DNA of 64,000 nt, taken from the NCBI GenBank assembly GCA_963764305.1, contig CAVXSD010000009.1, positions 377,142-441,141 of the forward strand, read 5' to 3'. Position 1 is the first letter of the stretch. Each line of letters starts with the position of its first letter. The DNA comes from Bog-473 sp963764305. Lineage in GTDB: Bacteria; Actinomycetota; Acidimicrobiia; Acidimicrobiales; RAAP-2. Under the pieces are notes generated by a model. It did no database searches and was not told where the DNA came from. It saw only the letters and a program-made list of their open reading frames with translations. Shown one piece after another: positions 50,672 through 59,307 of this stretch. Position numbers and translations under genes: made by a program.

Positions 50672-52123
50672 CTACAGACCCGACTCAACCGTGATCCGTC
50701 CTGTGGACGCAGCGCGCCGCAGCGCCTCGTAGTCACGCTGGTTCTGCTCGGCATAGGTGTCAGCAAACTCGGCCAGAGCCCGGTCGAATGTCGGTCCGTT
50801 CCCGAGATAGCTGGCGATCGCGACGCGGTCACCCGAGCGGGCGTGCGCCCGGGCCAGGGCCTGGGCGCATACTCCGACATACTTGGCGAGGCCCTGTGGG
50901 ATCGCCCCTTCAACCTCGAAGCTCCCCTTCCAGTCCCGGAGCTGGCGGAGATAGAAGTCTCGGGTCACACCGTCAGGACCTTCGACCGCTTGGTAGCCGA
51001 GGAAGATGTCGCTGGCCGCCTGCATCAGATGTTGGCCGGCCACCACCCGCGCCCCATGGTTGGCGTGGCCGCTCTTGCCAACGAACTCCTCGAGCACGGA
51101 CGCCTCCGCCTCCTTGGCTTGGAGGATCAGCGGGTCCTCGTTGCCCAAGCCGACCATGAGCAGGATCCAGGCCCGGGTGCCCACGCTCCCCACACCCACC
51201 ACCTTGCGGGCGATCTGGACGAACTCGAACTCCTCGAGCAGGTGGCGCCGATCGGACTGGAGGCTCCGTCGGTAGCCGCGCACGAGCTGGTGGAACGACT
51301 CGTGGAGCGCGTCACTCACTTCCTGGGGGAACAGCTCCTCGGCCGGCACGATCAGCGGCGGATCACTCACGATGCGGAGCTCGCCGTCGATGACGGTGGT
51401 GAGCTTGCCCAGGGCCTGGAGGCTGTCCCGGGTACGGGCCTTGGTGACCATCTGAGCGGTGCGCGTCGCCATGTGCTTGTCGGCCTTGGACCCCGTCTTG
51501 CCGGCCGTCGCCTCGAGCCCGGCGAGCAGACCGGCGACGTCGATGTGGGAGTACCACACGTTCAGAGTGGAGAGCCCGGCCAGGCGGGCCATCTCTCGGC
51601 GGTAGTTTGCTCCTACTTCCAGAGCGGCGGTGCGAGCCTCTTTCGCCGTGAACTCGAGGTCTTGGGCGGCGATCACCACGCTGGCGGCAAGTCGCTTGAG
51701 GTCCCACTCCCATGGTCCCGGCAGGGTCTCGTCGAAGTCATTGACGTCGAACATCAACTTGCGCTCGGGCGAGGCGAACAGTCCGAAGTTGGACAAGTGG
51801 GCATCGCCGCAGGCCTGTGCGGTGAGGCCCGACCGGGGAGTAAACGCGAGGTCCGAGGCCATGATCAGCGCGGCTCCCCGGAAGAAGGTGAACGGCGAGA
51901 CCAGCATGCGCCCGTAGCGGATCGGAACCAGTTCGGGTACCCGGGTGGTGGCCTGCCGCTCGAGCAGGCTGACCGGGTCCGGCCGGCTAGTAGTAGGACG
52001 GAACTCCGCCTGGGACGATCGGGGTGCCCGAGCGCGGGCCTCCTTGCCGAGTTTCACGCGCTCCTCGACGGTGAGGTGCGGCACGGCATGAGCCGCTCGG
52101 TCTGGTCGTTGCTTCAGATCCAT
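50672..52123 (-). CDS. DUF2252 family protein
   Basis: 483 residues from the ATG at 52123 (GGGGGAG upstream); the extension to 52384 is not coding. Family signatures: MLVSPFTFFRGAALIMASDL, GLTAQACGDAHLSNFGLFAS, FDVNDFDETLPGPWEWDLKR and EEFEFVQIARKVVGVGSVGT, then GLGNEDPLILQAKEAEASVL. The GDAHxxNFG and NDFDE motifs resemble the catalytic and metal loops of aminoglycoside-kinase-like folds, so DUF2252 may be a kinase; its substrate is unknown. The gene is intact. Confidence 0.88.
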   Translation of the reverse strand: MDLKQRPDRAAHAVPHLTVEERVKLGKEARARAPRSSQAEFRPTTSRPDPVSLLERQATTRVPELVPIRYGRMLVSPFTFFRGAALIMASDLAFTPRSGLTAQACGDAHLSNFGLFASPERKLMFDVNDFDETLPGPWEWDLKRLAASVVIAAQDLEFTAKEARTAALEVGANYRREMARLAGLSTLNVWYSHIDVAGLLAGLEATAGKTGSKADKHMATRTAQMVTKARTRDSLQALGKLTTVIDGELRIVSDPPLIVPAEELFPQEVSDALHESFHQLVRGYRRSLQSDRRHLLEEFEFVQIARKVVGVGSVGTRAWILLMVGLGNEDPLILQAKEAEASVLEEFVGKSGHANHGARVVAGQHLMQAASDIFLGYQAVEGPDGVTRDFYLRQLRDWKGSFEVEGAIPQGLAKYVGVCAQALARAHARSGDRVAIASYLGNGPTFDRALAEFADTYAEQNQRDYEALRRAASTGRITVESGL

Positions 52124-52617
52124 AATCGCTCCCCCGATCCTGGTTCGAACGTTGATGCTGCGCCCTCCATCATGGTCCCGAGGTCGCCAGCAGTACAGGG
52201 CTGGCGAACCCTGAGCGTTGCGTGGTGACGGCAGCGGTGATCTGACCCCGGGAAGAGGGCAGTGGCCTGGGTCGACCTTGACGAGGTGCCCCCGGCCTCG
52301 CCGGGAAGAGAGGACACCTGGAGTGTCGCCGTGCGGCACCCAGGTGGCAAACGTCGGCTCGCAAGGGCGCACGTCGTGGGACACCTATCCGAGCGCAAAT
52401 TGCCGACTCTAGGCGCAGCGATTCGGGGGGGTCGCCAGCCATCGTTCGGACGTTATGGCGTTGATGGAACCCGCTAGCCCGTGGCGATAGCGTCTCTTCT
52501 CGGGCAAGCCCACGACCACGTCAGTAGTCGTCGGGCGAATTCGTGCGGGCCGATCATGTCGGCGACGATCAAGTAAACCGGTTCATCCGGAACCAGGTCA
52601 TCTGACCGCGAACTCGA
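52124..52617. other. Intergenic, no gene seen
   Basis: About 490 bases between the 3' end of katG and the start of the DUF2252 gene. Short open frames on both strands are low-complexity. No hairpin or promoter was clear enough to annotate. Confidence 0.5.
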
Positions 52618-54819
52618 TCAGCCGAGGTCGAAGCGATCGAGGTTCATGACCTTGTCCCAAGCAACGACGAAGTCACGGATGAACTTCTCCTCTGAGTCGT
52701 CACATGCGTAGACCTCCGCGATAGCTCGGAGCTGGGAGTTGGAACCGAAAATGAGGTCGACGGCCGTGGCCGTCCACTTGACCTCACCCGTAACGCGATC
52801 GCGACCCTCGAACACGTTCTCGGCCGAGACGGATGCCTTCCACTCAGTGCTCATGTCGAGCAGATTCGCGAAGAAATCGTTGGTCAGGGTCTCGGATCGG
52901 TCGGTGAAGACGCCGTGTCGGGATTGCCGGAAGTTGGCGTTGAGGGCCCGCATGCCGCCGACCAGGACTGCCATCTCGGGAGGGGTCAGGTTCAGCATGA
53001 ACGCCCGCTCGACCAGCAACTCCTCCGCCGGCAGCTTCTCTCCGGCCTTGAGGTAGTTGCGGAACCCGTCGAAGCTCGGTTCGAGCACGGCGAACGACTC
53101 CACGTCGGTCTGCTCCTGCGAGGCGTCCGTGCGCCCGGGCTCGAACGGGACTGTGATTTCGTGTCCGGCGTTCTTTGCCGCTTGCTCGACGGCCACGCAC
53201 CCGCCTAGGACGATCAGGTCGGACAGCGACACCTTCTTGCCGCCGGACTGCGAGCCGTTGAAGTCCTGCTGGATGCGCTCGAGGGTCTGCAGCACCTTGG
53301 CAAGTTCGGTCGGGTCGTTCACCTCCCAGTCCTTCTGCGGCGAAAGCCGAATCCGTGCCCCGTTTGACCCGCCCCGCTTGTCGGTGCCCCGGAAGGTTGC
53401 CGCCGATGACCAAGCGGTGGAGACCAGCTGGGAGACGGACAGTCCCGATGCGAGGATCCTGCCCTTGAGGGCAGCGATGTCGTCATCTCCGATCAACGCG
53501 TGATCGACTGCTGGCACGGGGTCTTGCCACAGCTGCGCCTCGGGAACCCACGGGCCCAAGAAGCGCGAGACGGGCCCCATGTCGCGGTGCAACAGCTTGT
53601 ACCACGCTCTGGCGAACGCATCGGCCAGCTGGTCGGGGTTCTGATGGAAGCGCTCCGCGATCGGCCCGTAGATCGGATCGAGCCTCAGCGAGAGGTCGGT
53701 CGTCAGCATCATCGGAGCGTGCCGTTTCGACGGATCATGGGCATCGGGCACGGTCCCCTCCGCCTCCGGATTCTTGGGTTTCCACTGCTTTGCGCCGGCG
53801 GGGCTCTCGGTGAGCTCCCAGTCGTACTCGTACAGGTTGTCCAAGAAGCCGTTGTCCCACTTCGTCGGCTCGTTGGTCCAGGCGCCCTCCAGCCCGCTGG
53901 TGAGCGTATCGGCGCCCTTGCCGCTACCGAAGGTGTTCCGCCAGCCGAAGGCCTGCTCCTCGAGGGATGCACCTTCGGGTTCGGGACCGCCGTATTCCTC
54001 ACCAACTGCGCCATGGGCTTTGCCGAACGTGTGGCCACCGACGATGAGCGCCAGCGTCTCCTCGTCGTTCATGGCCATCCGGCGGAACGTCTCGCGAATG
54101 TATTTCGCCGCAGCGAGCGGGTCCGGGTTGCCGCCGGGCCCTTGGGGGTTCACGTAGATCAGGCCCATATGATCGGCGCCAACGGGTCCCTGGATTTCCC
54201 CTTCGTCGGCGTGGCGTTCGTCGCCAAGCCAGGTGTCCTCAGGGCCCCAGAAGATCTCGTCGGGCTCCCAGATGTCCTCGCGCCCGAAGCCGAAGCCGAA
54301 CGTCTTGAACCCCATCGATTCGTAGGCACAGTTGCCGGCAAAGATGATCAGATCCGCCCAGGAGATCTTTCGGCCGTACTTCTGCTTGACCGGCCACAGC
54401 AACCGGCGCGCCTTGTCGAGGTTCGCGTTGTCCGGCCAACTGTTCAAGGGGGCGAAGCGTTGAGCGCCCTCGCCGCCACCGCCCCGGCCATCGGCGATGC
54501 GGTACGTGCCGGCGGCATGCCACGTCATCCGGATGAAGAGCGGCCCGTAGTGCCCGTAGTCGGCCGGCCACCATTCCTGCGAAGTGGTCATAACGTTGAA
54601 GATGTCCTGCTTGAGCGCTTCGACGTCAAGGGTCGCGAACTCATTATTGTAGTTGAAGCCCTCACCCATCGGATTGGACAGGGACGAGTGCTTGTGCAGA
54701 ATCGAGAGATCCAGCTGATTCGGCCACCAGTCCCGATTCGACATGGCCCGATGCTGCCTGGGAATCGGAGACGGGATTACTGGGCTCTCGCTCTCGCTTT
54801 CGCTCCCGCGGTCAGTCAC
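52618..54819 (-). CDS. katG: Catalase-peroxidase KatG
   Basis: 733 residues with a GTG start at 54819, after AGAGGAG. The Ser/Glu-rich start leads to MSNRDWWPNQLDLSILHKHS. The distal haem triad is in FIRMTWHAAGTYRIADGRGG (Arg, Trp, His). The Tyr of the Met-Tyr-Trp adduct is in MGLIYVNPQGPGGNPDPLAA, and the proximal His in ETLALIVGGHTFGKAHGAVG. The C-terminal duplicated domain follows (GGSNGARIRLSPQKDWEVND, LSDLIVLGGCVAVEQAAKNA). It removes hydrogen peroxide in the cytoplasm. In actinobacteria katG is often adjacent to furA; here a Fur gene lies 612 bases upstream on the other strand with a small ORF between. Confidence 0.96.
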   Translation of the reverse strand: MTDRGSESESESPVIPSPIPRQHRAMSNRDWWPNQLDLSILHKHSSLSNPMGEGFNYNNEFATLDVEALKQDIFNVMTTSQEWWPADYGHYGPLFIRMTWHAAGTYRIADGRGGGGEGAQRFAPLNSWPDNANLDKARRLLWPVKQKYGRKISWADLIIFAGNCAYESMGFKTFGFGFGREDIWEPDEIFWGPEDTWLGDERHADEGEIQGPVGADHMGLIYVNPQGPGGNPDPLAAAKYIRETFRRMAMNDEETLALIVGGHTFGKAHGAVGEEYGGPEPEGASLEEQAFGWRNTFGSGKGADTLTSGLEGAWTNEPTKWDNGFLDNLYEYDWELTESPAGAKQWKPKNPEAEGTVPDAHDPSKRHAPMMLTTDLSLRLDPIYGPIAERFHQNPDQLADAFARAWYKLLHRDMGPVSRFLGPWVPEAQLWQDPVPAVDHALIGDDDIAALKGRILASGLSVSQLVSTAWSSAATFRGTDKRGGSNGARIRLSPQKDWEVNDPTELAKVLQTLERIQQDFNGSQSGGKKVSLSDLIVLGGCVAVEQAAKNAGHEITVPFEPGRTDASQEQTDVESFAVLEPSFDGFRNYLKAGEKLPAEELLVERAFMLNLTPPEMAVLVGGMRALNANFRQSRHGVFTDRSETLTNDFFANLLDMSTEWKASVSAENVFEGRDRVTGEVKWTATAVDLIFGSNSQLRAIAEVYACDDSEEKFIRDFVVAWDKVMNLDRFDLG

Positions 54820-54926
54820 GTCGGTTCTCCTCTCTTCTCACTGTTTGCATGTTTTCATCTGATGGCCGGTTGCACACGACCTGGCATTCTGGACGTCACG
54901 CTGCCTGCTCAGGCGGGATCATACGC

Positions 54927-55271
54927 TCAGCTATCGCTCGAGATCGCTCGACCCACCACAAGGGACGACGTTCGCCTCGTGTGTTGTCTGGCCCGGGTCG
55001 TCGCCTCCACCCCGATACTGGTGTCCGACGTGGCCTGAGGTCCGGCTGGCTCGACGCGACTGTGGGCGCGCTGGTGCCTCACCACGATCTCGAACATGTG
55101 GCGGTACGCCTCCACCGTTGCGGCCGACGGCCCTCCCCATCGATCACTCGCGGCCGCCTCCGACAGCGTGGCCCCACGACCGGGCCCCGGGAAGACTTGG
55201 GCGTCGATTTCCTCGAAGGCTCGTGTGCAGGCGGTCACCTTGTCAGAGCCCGCGTCCTCCTTGTCGCTCAT
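54927..55271 (-). CDS. Hypothetical protein between katG and fur (114 aa)
   Basis: The ATG at 55271 opens MSDKEDAGSDKVTACTRAFE, then EIDAQVFPGPGRGATLSEAA, TVEAYRHMFEIVVRHQRAHS and a Thr/Arg/Ser-rich tail. The first 80 residues look like a soluble helical protein; the tail may be out of frame. I recognise no family. It is on the same strand as katG, about 108 bases upstream, and could belong to the same transcript. Confidence 0.45.
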   Translation of the reverse strand: MSDKEDAGSDKVTACTRAFEEIDAQVFPGPGRGATLSEAAASDRWGGPSAATVEAYRHMFEIVVRHQRAHSRVEPAGPQATSDTSIGVEATTRARQHTRRTSSLVVGRAISSDS

Positions 55272-55431
55272 GTCTCTTGGCGCCCTCCCCAGCACCGATC
55301 GGAGCTCCTGCCCGTTCGGCCTGCTGTCGTCGTGGTTCGCGGCCTTGGCTCACCTTAAATCTGGACCTAGAACGATTCAAGGGTTATTTCCAATTCATTC
55401 TTAGAGGCTGTCGCTTGGTATACATGGACGC

Positions 55432-55854
55432 ATGCCCTCGATGCCGCTTCTCGACCGCCTTCGAGCGCTGGACTGGCGCTTGACGCCCCAGCGACGGGTC
55501 ATAGCCGAGGCGATGGAGGGGGACAACGTCCACCTCACAGCGGAAGAGGTGCTCGAGCGGGCACGGGGGCGTCTGCCAGAGGTGAGCCTGGCGACGGTGT
55601 ACAACACGCTCAACGAACTGGTTTCGATGGGCGAGGTTCAGCAGGTGGACGCGGGTGGCAGCCCTACCCGCTACGACCCCAACACCAAGGACGGCCATCA
55701 CCACCTCGTGTGCCTCAAATGCGGCGACCTACGCGACGTGCATCCGCAAGGACTGGACGCGCTCGAGTTGCCACGGTCGGACCGCTTCGGCTACCGGATC
55801 ATCAACCGAGAAGTGCTCTTCCAGGGCTACTGCCGCGACTGCGGAAGGTCGTAG
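55432..55854 (+). CDS. Fur family regulator (PerR/FurA-like)
   Basis: 140 residues from the ATG at 55432. The winged helix is LDWRLTPQRRVIAEAMEGDN, VHLTAEEVLERARGRLPEVS and LATVYNTLNELVSMGEVQQV. The metal site has TKDGHHHLVCLKCGDLRDVH with the first CxxC and GYRIINREVLFQGYCRDCGR with the second, the structural zinc. A TATACA box lies at 55419-55424, so the mRNA would be nearly leaderless. Its position near katG suggests peroxide sensing and control of katG; that is inference. Confidence 0.9.
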   Translation: MPSMPLLDRLRALDWRLTPQRRVIAEAMEGDNVHLTAEEVLERARGRLPEVSLATVYNTLNELVSMGEVQQVDAGGSPTRYDPNTKDGHHHLVCLKCGDLRDVHPQGLDALELPRSDRFGYRIINREVLFQGYCRDCGRS

Positions 55855-55949
55855 AGCGGTCGTTCGGAGCGGCTGACGAGAATGACAAATGAAGAACGTC
55901 CGCATCTGCGTCGGCGGAGGCGGACTAATTGAGTCTTGGGGGGCTGGAG

Positions 55950-56265
55950 GGTCGGGTAGCCCGGGGGGAATTGCACCCCCCGGTTCCCACAGATCCCGGC
56001 GTGACATTCTCCCGTCACCGGGCTCTTCTCATCCGTCACACGGTCAATAGGCACGGGCCCACTTCCATTGGGCGGACAGACCGGGCTGTCGATCGATCAG
56101 TCCGGTCCTCCACCGTCTGAAAGCTGTATTGGTCCGCAGCCGCCGGTACTTCCTCCCAGCCCAGCGCCTCAGGGTAGGTGCTGGCACGTTGGAAGAGGGG
56201 AATCATGCCCGTCCTGTGAAACCGGCCGTTGTAGTTCATCCACCACTGGAGAGGCTGGGTCAGGA
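55950..56265 (-). mobile_element. Group II intron 3' remnant (maturase C-terminus, domains V and VI)
   Basis: Read on the minus strand from about 56265: QPLQWWMNYNGRFHRTGMIP and LFQRASTY, then after a one-base shift LRRWAGRKYRRLRTNTAFRR followed by WRTGLIDRQPGLSAQWKWAR and AY-stop at 56044. This is the X domain and C-terminus of a group II intron maturase. It is followed by a 34-nt domain V (56025 to 55992) with stem GAGCCCGG/CCGGGATC, GAGA tetraloop and the CG bulge at positions 25-26. A GC-rich domain VI stem comes next (55961-55983), and the stretch ends GGCTACCCGAC. The reverse transcriptase and domains I-III are missing. Confidence 0.8.
55992..56025 (-). ncRNA. Group II intron domain V
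   Basis: Exactly 34 nt. It pairs as in the lactococcal Ll.LtrB domain V: 8-bp lower stem with one mismatch, a CG bulge on the 3' side, a 5-6 bp upper stem and a GAGA loop. The catalytic AGC triad is present in GAGCCC. Confidence 0.85.
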
Positions 56266-56312
56266 GTTGTCCCCGATACCCACAAGGCGGGGCGCCGTGC
56301 AAGGCTGGCGAG

Positions 56313-57215
56313 GTGATCGAGGCCCGGGGGCTCTCAAAACGGTTCGGCAACGTAGTGGCGGTGGACGACCTGTCCTTCGACGTGCGTCCGGGGACCGTGA
56401 CCGGCTTTCTCGGGCCCAACGGGTCCGGCAAGTCGACCACGATGCGCATGATCATGGGCCTCGACTCGCCGGCGTCGGGCTCTGTCTCCGTGTTGGGCCG
56501 GCGCTACCACGACCTCCCCTGGCCGCTGCGGGAAGTGGGCGGGCTCCTCGAAGCGAAGGCCATCCATCCCGGTCGCTCCGCCCGCGCGCATCTACTTACC
56601 CTGGCCCGGAGCAATGCCATCGCCCGGGCGCGCGTCGACGAGGTGCTGGAGCTCGTGGGTCTCACCTCAGTCGCTGGCAAACGGGTGGGCAAGTTTTCAC
56701 TCGGCATGGGCCAGCGCCTGGGCATTGCCGCCGCCCTGCTTGGCGACCCTGGAGTGCTTCTTTTCGACGAGCCCGTGAACGGCCTCGATCCCGAGGGCAT
56801 CCGCTGGGTCCGCACGCTATGCAAAACACTCGCCGGCGAGGGTCGGACCGTGTTCGTCTCGAGCCATCTCATGGCCGAGATGGCGCTCACCGCCGACCAT
56901 TTGGTGGTCATTGGGAAGGGCAAGCTCATCGCCGAGACCTCGGTAGCTGACTTCGTTGCCCGCAGCTCGCGTCAATCGGTAAAGGTGCGCACGCCGGCTC
57001 CGCATCAATTGTCCGACGCCGTGACCAATGCGGGGGGGAGCGTCATTCCGGATCCCGACGGGTCCATGACGGTCACCGGCTTGTCGGCACCCGAGGTGGG
57101 CGACCTGGCCGCATCGCTCGGCGTCGGCCTGCACGAACTGACCCCTGTCGCCTCATTGGAGGACGCCTTCATGGAGCTGACTGACGAAGCCGTCGAGTTC
57201 CGGGGTGGATCGTGA
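56313..57215 (+). CDS. ABC transporter ATP-binding protein (exporter type)
   Basis: 300 residues with a GTG start. Walker A is TVTGFLGPNGSGKSTTMRMI, the Q-loop region REVGGLLEAKAIHPGRSARA, the signature GKRVGKFSLGMGQRLGIAAA, Walker B DPGVLLFDEPVNGLDPEGIR, and the H-loop VFVSSHLMAEMALTADHLVV. The C-terminal extension VTGLSAPEVGDLAASLGVGL is typical of drug/bacitracin-type ABC-2 systems. It is coupled to the permease gene (GTGA overlap). The pair likely exports a lipid or antimicrobial. Confidence 0.92.
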   Translation: MIEARGLSKRFGNVVAVDDLSFDVRPGTVTGFLGPNGSGKSTTMRMIMGLDSPASGSVSVLGRRYHDLPWPLREVGGLLEAKAIHPGRSARAHLLTLARSNAIARARVDEVLELVGLTSVAGKRVGKFSLGMGQRLGIAAALLGDPGVLLFDEPVNGLDPEGIRWVRTLCKTLAGEGRTVFVSSHLMAEMALTADHLVVIGKGKLIAETSVADFVARSSRQSVKVRTPAPHQLSDAVTNAGGSVIPDPDGSMTVTGLSAPEVGDLAASLGVGLHELTPVASLEDAFMELTDEAVEFRGGS

Positions 57216-58117
57216 CAGCCGTGGTCGGGGCTCCGGCCTCCTTCGAGATGGCACAGCCCCCCGGCCGCGCCGGTCTGCGCCGGGCCATGGCAGCCGAGTG
57301 GACGAAGCTGTGGTCGGTCCGCTCGACCATGTGGACGCTCGTCGCCACGGTGGTGGCAGTCGTGGGCTTGTGCGCGCTTGGCACGGGCACGGTGAGCCCG
57401 TCCGAGATCATCGAGGACCCGACCCGCCGGAGCCTGGTCGGGATCTTCCTCGGGCAGCTCATCTTCGGGGTGTTGGGCGTCCTGGTCATGAGCGCCGAGT
57501 ACGGCACAGGAACGATCCGCGCCACGTTGTCGGCCGTGCCCCGCCGGCCCGTCGTGCTCACCGCCAAGGTCCTCGTGTTCGGAGCGGTGGCGGTGGTGGT
57601 GAGTGAGATTCTCGCCTTCAGCGCCTTCGCCCTGGGTCAGGCCATCTTGTCGGCCAAGCACGCCGTCGGGTCGTCAGCGGCGGTCACGCAGCGTGCCCAC
57701 CAACTCGGGGTGAAGGTCCCCCACAACGTCCAGGCCGTGCTCTCGAGCGGCTCCGCATCATTGGGGCAGCCGGGCGTCCTGCGGGCCGTGGTCGGTGGCG
57801 GTCTCTACTTGGCCGTGCTCGGGCTGATGGCGCTGGGACTGGCCACGATCATCCGGCACACCGCCGGCGCCATCTCGACCTTCGTCGGAGTGGTGCTGGT
57901 CCTGCCTCTCATCGTTCAGGCGTTGCCCACGTCGATCAGCAACGCCGTTGCCCGCTACCTGCCGGCCAACATCGGCCTGGTCCTGTTCTCCACCCATGGC
58001 GTGCCCGACCGCGTTGGGCCCGCTTTCAGTCCGTGGACGGGCTTCTCCTTGCTCGTGCTGTACACCGTGGTGATCCTGGGGATCGGCTGCTGGGTCCTCG
58101 TGCGCCGCGACGCCTGA
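57212..58117 (+). CDS. ABC-2 type transporter permease
   Basis: 301 residues with a GTG start overlapping the ATPase stop. AAEWTKLWSVRSTMWTLVAT is the usual N-terminal coupling segment. About six membrane helices follow (for example IFLGQLIFGVLGVLVMSAEY, VLVFGAVAVVVSEILAFSAF, LYLAVLGLMALGLATIIRHT, GFSLLVLYTVVILGIGCWVL). The YGTGTIRATLSAVPRRPVVL motif after the second helix is characteristic of this permease family. It forms an exporter with the ATPase; no binding protein is nearby. Confidence 0.9.
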   Translation: MTAVVGAPASFEMAQPPGRAGLRRAMAAEWTKLWSVRSTMWTLVATVVAVVGLCALGTGTVSPSEIIEDPTRRSLVGIFLGQLIFGVLGVLVMSAEYGTGTIRATLSAVPRRPVVLTAKVLVFGAVAVVVSEILAFSAFALGQAILSAKHAVGSSAAVTQRAHQLGVKVPHNVQAVLSSGSASLGQPGVLRAVVGGGLYLAVLGLMALGLATIIRHTAGAISTFVGVVLVLPLIVQALPTSISNAVARYLPANIGLVLFSTHGVPDRVGPAFSPWTGFSLLVLYTVVILGIGCWVLVRRDA

Positions 58118-58574
58118 GTGCGCCAGCCTTGTGACGATGCGTCGAACCATGAGCACCTCTTGCCGCGCTTACTCTCAGCCAATCGAGTGAGATGCCGCTT
58201 GGGTTGAGTATCCCCGAAGTGCAGGCTTGAGACTGGCTGCAGGCGCTGAGTTCGTCCCTAGCGTTTAGAGGTTCCTGGCGTGAACACTCCCGTAGTGCCT
58301 GCCGCCGGCGTTGTCGGCTGGCTCCCGTACGAAGTGTGTCCCGCCTGGGCTTCGCCATGGAGTGGCTCAATAGAGGATCGAGCACAAACAGTCGTGTGGT
58401 GAGCGGTCTAGCTCGTTCTCAGCTACCGAGGCTGAGAACTGTGTGGCCCGTTCGACCCTTCTCGAGTGCCCTACCGTTCTCAAGGATGCACCGATGGCCC
58501 GGTGTCCGGCAGGGATAATCCTGAGCGGTCGGTGCGAACTATCTTCGGTCGAGGCCCCGATCGGAGGCACCACC
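58118..58574. other. Intergenic, no gene seen
   Basis: 457 bases between the permease and RibD_C genes. Short frames only. GGAGGC at 58563-58568 is the ribosome binding site of the next gene. Confidence 0.5.
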
Positions 58575-59132
58575 ATGGCCAAGCTCATCTACGTGGCGAA
58601 CACGTCGCTGGACGGTTACACCGAGGACCGGGACGGTGGCTTCGATTGGGGTACTCCTGATGAGGAGTACTTCAGTTTCATCAACGACCTCGAGCGCCCG
58701 GTCGGTACCTATCTCTACGGACGCCGGATGTATGAGGCGATGATCTTCTGGGAGACCGCACCCACCGCCGACCAGCCGCCCTGGGTCGTGGACTTCGCCA
58801 ACATCTGGCGAGCGGCCGACAAGATCGTTTTCTCGAAGACCCTGGCTTCGGTGTCGAGCAGTAGGTCCACCCTTGAGCGGGAGTTCAACGCCGAGGCAAT
58901 TCGGCAGACCAAGGCTGGCGAAACCCGCGATCTCACGGTGGGCGGAGCTGATCTCGCTGCCCAGGCGTTTGGGGCGGGCTTAGTGGACGAGTGCCACTTG
59001 TTCTTCTGGCCAGTCGTGCTGGGAGGCGGCAAACACGCCCTCCCTAGGCACGCGCGTCTCGACCTTCAACTGCTCAATGAGCAGCGCTCCCGCAGCGGAG
59101 TCACCCACCTTCACTACCGCATCATTCAGTGA
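58575..59132 (+). CDS. RibD_C dihydrofolate-reductase-like protein
   Basis: 185 residues from the ATG at 58575. LIYVANTSLDGYTEDRDGGF, FINDLERPVGTYLYGRRMYE, IWRAADKIVFSKTLASVSSS, RDLTVGGADLAAQAFGAGLV and LFFWPVVLGGGKHALPRHAR match the protein at 41045 motif by motif. Both are short RibD_C reductases that probably use NADPH. This is the third RibD_C gene of the accessory region. Confidence 0.88.
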   Translation: MAKLIYVANTSLDGYTEDRDGGFDWGTPDEEYFSFINDLERPVGTYLYGRRMYEAMIFWETAPTADQPPWVVDFANIWRAADKIVFSKTLASVSSSRSTLEREFNAEAIRQTKAGETRDLTVGGADLAAQAFGAGLVDECHLFFWPVVLGGGKHALPRHARLDLQLLNEQRSRSGVTHLHYRIIQ

Positions 59133-59307
59133 GGAGATTCCGTCTGGGACATCCGCGATGTGCCGATCCTGTGTGGTCTCAGCGGTATTGGAGGGGTGTC
59201 ACCAGCGTCGCCGGCTTTTGGACCTCGGTCCCACGGTGACACCCAGGGATCAGTGCTCCGGCCGGGCTCGACTTGCGGAACGGATCGCGTCCGCCAAGTC
59301 TCTAGGT

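Noticed and set aside
53500..55038. A 512-codon plus-strand open frame opposite katG
   Set aside because: The translation lacks motifs and mirrors katG, which is certain.
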